From Mesodorylaimus sp. YZB2_4 (lineage: Eukaryota; Nematoda; Enoplea; Dorylaimida; Dorylaimidae), in NCBI GenBank assembly GCA_030248295.1, contig JASANH010000965.1, forward strand, positions 186,001 to 250,000: 64,000 bases of DNA, in the 5' to 3' direction. The notes under the pieces are model-generated. The model was not told the DNA's origin and searched no databases. It worked only from the letters and a program-made list of their open reading frames with translations. Positions 59,282 through 64,000 of the stretch are shown here, piece by piece. Numbering within the stretch: the first letter of the stretch is position 1; each line of letters opens with the position of its first letter. A program made the position numbers and the translations under genes.

Positions 59282-62200
59282 ATGGCTAAGCAAGAGTATC
59301 TGGAAAGTGCTGGTGGCGAATACGGTAGTCAAATGACCTCTGTCCCAGAAAGACCCCCAAGTCGACACGCCTGGCCTGAACCAGCTGGCAAAGACCTGTA
59401 TGCAAATATGGATACCAAAACTCCGTCCGAAGTGCCCATCGTCTATGGCAATGATACTGTGGATACACCTGTGGCCATGGAATCCGAGGTAAGATGTGGT
59501 TGATGCAGGGTTGGCCAGACTGGCTGGATGAGGATGCTTGCTGACGGGAACTGACAATCCCCCTGTTACCCCGGCGGGTTCACTGAGGATTTATGGTAAA
59601 CATAAGGGGCTATGACAGGCCATGACCGATGGTCATTTTGTCCACAAGGCATGCCAGCACATCCCCTCATGTCAGCCATCTTCCAAAGGTCTGTGCTGTT
59701 TTCCAGGTGTTTGAGCACGACGGATCAGTTCGAGTGTACCAACGTCACAAAGATAAGGTGGAGGAGCCGAAGGGATGCTGGAGCAGGTTTCGGCGAGGAG
59801 TTCGAGGTGTGTATTTAATAGGTATTTATGAGTGAGGGTACATGTGCTAACCCCGACTGTCAACTGCAGCGTGCCTGCTCTCGATTTTGTCAAGTGAAAT
59901 CCGGCTATGAACTGTGAGGCGGGGGTCTTAGGACCATGCAAGGGGTGCATCCCACATGCTGTATTCATCCAAGCTTCTTCTTCCAGCTATTTGGATGACC
60001 AAACAAACCGAGGACACGGCCCACGACAGAGCATTGTACATCAAGACGACTTTGCGCGAGCTGGTCATTTATCTGTTATTCCTGACTGATCTGTGCATTC
60101 GTAAGTACCTGGCGGGCGTATACACTTATTGTCCAATAAAGAACCCATACCATGGTGATTGTGAATATCACACGGCATGCCCTTTGTGATGCTCCATTTT
60201 GGGTACAAGCATGCCGCCGCAGTACAGTGTGGATCCACAGGGGAGCAGGGTTGTCAGCTGGATCCGCACTAGTCCAGGAGTTACCCGATGTCAACACCAA
60301 AGCGTGGCTCTACTTCAAAATGGGACCCACTGACTCCTGATCGCTACTATCACACGGGTATAGGCGAGGACCATCCTGGAGCACGGGAGACGTGCACCCT
60401 GGGATATCAGCAAATAGGTACCACGTTTTGATATCAGTACAGCCCCTTTAAGGGTTTTTTGTGAAAATTCGAAATTCCCCGCTCTCACAAGTCCTAAAGG
60501 CTTAGTTATTCGTTTATTGCAGTAACTTTCGGCATGACAAGCACGAACATGTTTTATTTCACACAAGCCATGACCTCCTTGTTCTTGGACGAACCACTCG
60601 ATGCTGGCACGACCACATTTCGGACTATGACCGAAATGGATGACTTCTGGACCGTAAGCCTTCAAATAGGTCTACTGTACTCTAGGCTCACAGCAAAATT
60701 TTCCATTATAGTACGCCAAAGGGCCCTTATTGAAGGGCCTGTACTGGGAGCAATGGTACAATGGCAGGAATGCGTCCAAGGACGAGCTAGGCTATATATA
60801 CTTCGAGAACAAGTTGTTGGGTCTGCCGCGTTTGCGGATGTTAAAAGTGAAACCTGATTCGTGCGTGGTGCCAGATTCGTTCAAGCGAGAGATCAAGCAG
60901 TGTTACAAATCCTATTCCGAGGATGCCGAGGACAGGGACTCTTTCGGACCAGCTGACTCTAGCGCGTTAGTATTTGATAGGGGGGGGGGGGGGGACCGCA
61001 TGAGGTCCCTGTATGCTGGATTGGTAACCAACAACTCTGGCCTCCCAGGCTGACATCTGACCCCTCCGCTTGATGTTTCAGGCGTCCTCAAATTCGCCTG
61101 GAAAGCTATTGCCTGGAGTGTTTTTGACCCAGTGACTTTGTTACCCGTGGCCTGGCCTGTGACTGAAACATCAACCGGATGGGTGACACTTCCAGCTGCC
61201 GGTTCCGTGCAGAAAGTCCATTTCCTGAATAGCCTTCACAGAGGGGAGTCCGACTAACCTTATCCTTTCTTTTAGTTGGGTCTACAACACCAAAAGCCAA
61301 ACCAATGGCGAGCTATATTGGGGACAACTGGCGAAATACAGCGGAGGTGGCTTTACTCAGAACCTGGCCCACACTTACGACGAGTCGATGCAGATCATCA
61401 ATCGCTTGCAACAGAATTTGTGGATCGATCGTGGCACCCGCGCGGTCTTTATCGACTTCACAGTCTACAATGCTAATATCAATCTGTTTTGTGTGGTCAA
61501 GTAAGTCTATGTTCGACACTTGGTCGGGGGTGTTGTTTTGGAACCGGCCGAGCTCACTCGTACGAGTTCACCAATCGATTCCTGTCCTTAGATTGGTCAT
61601 TGAGTTTCCATCAGTGGGTGGGGTCATACCCAGTTGGTCATTCCGTACGGTCAAACTGATCCGATACGTCACAGTGTTCGACTACGTGGTGTTGGCTTGC
61701 GAGGGTGTGTTCTGCGCCTTCATACTATATTACATCGTGGAGGAAATCTTGGAAGTGGTCAAACATCGATGCGGATATTTCAGCTCGTTTTGGAATCTCT
61801 TGGATATCATTGTGATCATGGTAGGGTTATTGCCAATGGGGTGGGCTGTCCGTCAGGATGCATGTGATCAGAGGACAAAATAACCTTGACTAGCAGTTGC
61901 TGGTCGTTGCAGACTCTGAGTAACCTGAGGGCTGATCTGTGCCGTGCATCTTTCAGATCTCGCTCGGCTGCATTGGGTTCAGCATATATCGAGCCATGGT
62001 CATCGACAGCATGCTATCCACCCTGTTATCCAAGACTGACTCGTTCGCCGATTTTGATTTCCTCAGTTTCGCCCAAGCCCGCTTCAACGACGCAGTGGCC
62101 ATCTTGGTCTTTATGGCTTGGATCAAGGTAAGAAGTTTGACCGAGGCCTGCTGGCAGCGAAATGCTGAGGGCATGGAATTTGAAATTCATGGCATACTTC

Positions 62201-63443
62201 TGCTGATTGATATTGTTCATTCCTCGGCGCACAGATGGTGGGACTCACAGGAAACAAACCATCGATACAGTAGGTCAAAGACCCTGTCACTAGCATCTCA
62301 GAGCGACGTCCGAGAAACCCTGTCAAAGACAACAGTGCTGTGTGTCCATGTCAAATTCGGACCGCGATCAGTTCGTTTTACGAAATCATAGTAACAGTTT
62401 CAAGCTAACTTGGGGGCATGGAACAAGTCATAGCTGCTTGGATTATTGGTTCTAGTTTTATATCTGACTGACCAGGCCACTTCACTCAAATGTCAAAATT
62501 GACATAACGGCAGTGAGGCTGTAGTATTACATCAGGACCTCGGAAGGGGACAGAATAGGCGAGGCGCTACAGCAGCGGCATACTGTAGTTGCTGCTGTAC
62601 AGCAGACACAGCAGCAAGCATGCACTAGCATGATGCAACAGAGGCCTGCGTGATATGCGCATCCGATGGGCCGCATCCCACCCATGACCACGATCACAAG
62701 CAGTCTCATTCCAGATTTTCAAATATATCAGTTTCAACAAAACCATGAACCAGCTGAGCTCGACACTAAATCGATGCGCCAAGGACGTGGGCGGATTCGC
62801 CATCATGTTCTTCATATTCTTCTTCGCCTATGCCCAACTCGGGTACTTGCTGTTCGGGACACAAGTGCAAGACTTCGCGTCGTTCTACGACTCCGTGTAT
62901 GTCCTACTGGGACTTTTTCTTTACATAATTGTTTGGCGGGAAATTTAAATTTTAGATTCTCTTTACTGCGTATTATATTGGGTGATTTCAATTTCCACGA
63001 TCTAGAAAAAGCGAATCGAATTTTGGGTCCTATATTCTTCATTACATACGTCTTTTTCGTATTCTTTGTCCTCTTAGTAAGCTTTCTCTTCGGGTTCGAC
63101 TACTTGGGTTGGTAACTCTTTTTGAAAATCCTGATAACCGTATCTCTTTTAGAACATGTTTCTGGCTATTATCAACGACACGTACGCTGAAGTAAAGTCG
63201 GAGTTAGCTAACCAAAAGAACGAGTTCGAATTTGCAGATTTTTTCAAGAAGGTAAGGAGTCGAGGGATAGCTAAAAAGAAGTCTATTTTGAATGGGCTGT
63301 TTTGTGAAGGGTTATGAGAACATGTTACGCAAAATGAAATTGAAAAAGGACACCATCAACGATATCCAACACGCTCTGCAGCACGCCGATAAGAACCACG
63401 ATCGACAAGTCGACTATTACGAGTGGCGAGAGGAACTGAAAAC
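59282..63443 (+). CDS. PKD2: Polycystin-2 (TRPP cation channel), 3' end outside window
   Basis: Six-TM calcium-permeable TRP channel of cilia and ER. Exons: 59282-59488, 59707-59806, 59987-60100, 60523-60653, 60712-60965, 61276-61500, 61592-61820, 61957-62127, 62715-62896, 62956-63076, 63153-63251, 63310-63443, giving 655 residues so far. TM1 is in [16 protein letters not shown]. The large extracellular TOP (polycystin) domain follows, including [24 protein letters not shown] and [22 protein letters not shown]2-TM5 follow ([54 protein letters not shown]). The pore helix and filter are RIILGDFNF with the LGD filter. S6 is [21 protein letters not shown] first EF-hand loop [12 protein letters not shown] precedes the cut. 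The gene continues past the right edge; the intron entered at 63444 holds a SINE. Confidence 0.97.
61028..61215. repeat. MITE-related repeat fragments in PKD2 intron
   Basis: A reversed piece (CTTGATGTTTCAG near 61070) and a forward piece (CTGAAACATCAACC and CCAGCTGCCGGTTCCGTGCA) match the GTAACC element variant seen at 7060-7150. A G-run precedes at about 60980. Confidence 0.5.
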
Positions 63444-63535
63444 GTGAGTGCTGTGGGGGAGCACCCGCTGCAGGACTGTAGACACCTGACCTGCGCCGCT
63501 GTGACCATTACAGTAGAGAGTATCTCTTGGGCACA

Positions 63536-64000
63536 GAGAGCCGCGGTGGCTCAGTTGGCAGGCGTTGTCCCGCATTGCTTGGGCCAGCAATTCGACGGGG
63601 AGGGAGGCCACATTTTAGTAAGCCCACTCTCACGACTCGCCAGCCAGCCAGCTCGTCAGACTGGGAGCTGGTCGGCGGCGATTTAGTATATCCGTCGCTG
63701 GCCTTGCACACCTGGCTCTGGGCGACTCACCTGGCCGAACGAGTAGAGAATCAGGAAACTGGTTGCCGAACACCAGTCGGGAAGGCCCCTCCCTTCTCGC
63801 CGAGTATCATCCTGGAAGGCTGGTGCAGGCATAGGATGCCCTGGTGTGGAGGTGCTCCTAGTGGAGACACACACAGGAACCTGACGTGAGAGCTGGTCAC
63901 CTCACCTCGCTTATCATATAAGGACTGCTGGCCGGCTAGAGGCAAAAGAAGGTTCCGTGGGGGAACTGGGGAGGCACCGGGGCCAACCCTCAAAAATTGA
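63536..64000 (+). mobile_element. tRNA-derived SINE, runs to or past right edge
   Basis: The head is GAGCCGCGGTGGCTCAGTTG (box A), then TTGTCCCGCATTGCTTGGGC, the complement of the head of 7190-7686. The body has CTCCTAGTGGAGACAC and ends near GGGGCCAACCCTCAAAAATT. It is the same subfamily as 7190-7686 and lies in a PKD2 intron. Confidence 0.85.

Overview
The window is nuclear DNA of a multicellular animal. The evidence is intron-split genes, mostly with GT-AG introns of about 45-100 bp, and animal-type families: a paired-box factor with an octapeptide, polycystin-2, CABIN1, a two-RRM SR protein, an M13 peptidase and a rhodopsin-like receptor. CCDC39 implies motile cilia or flagella. The phylum cannot be fixed from the sequence. 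No rRNA, intact tRNA, CRISPR or bacterial-style gene was seen.

Layout. 1-4120 (+): 3' part of CCDC39, with a TIR transposon in one intron. 6672-10770 (-): a degenerate PEP-synthase-like protein. 11394-14616 (+): an M13 metallopeptidase, divergent from the previous gene across a 623-bp promoter rich in GATA motifs. 15795-18011 (-): an SRSF4/5/6-type splicing factor. 18857-21069 (+): an unrecognised protein ending in a dsRBD-like segment. 23433-25007 (-): a single-exon GPCR. 28653-33631 (-): Pax2/5/8, with further candidate 5' exons to 35.7 kb. 38395-40639 (-): ZCCHC7/AIR. 41176-46072 (+): CDC23/APC8. 46249-55445 (+): CABIN1, 176 bp behind CDC23. 55575-58262: a dead L1/Tx1-like LINE carrying a nested DNA transposon. 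59282 to the right edge (+): PKD2, 3' end outside the window.

The intergenic DNA and long introns hold a roughly 400-500 bp tRNA-derived SINE family, a roughly 195-bp MITE with GTAACC ends, a long-hairpin MITE, a 20-bp minisatellite and LINE debris. Most genes are unrelated housekeeping or developmental genes. Two arrangements may matter: the divergent PEP-synthase-like/peptidase pair (shared GATA-type, possibly gut, control) and the tandem CDC23-CABIN1 pair (no AATAAA between them and an acceptor-like site just before the second ATG). Exon models were built by hand. For every multi-exon gene except the PEP-synthase-like one and Pax, all junctions use GT-AG and the reading phases close; those two each have one problem junction, reported under findings.
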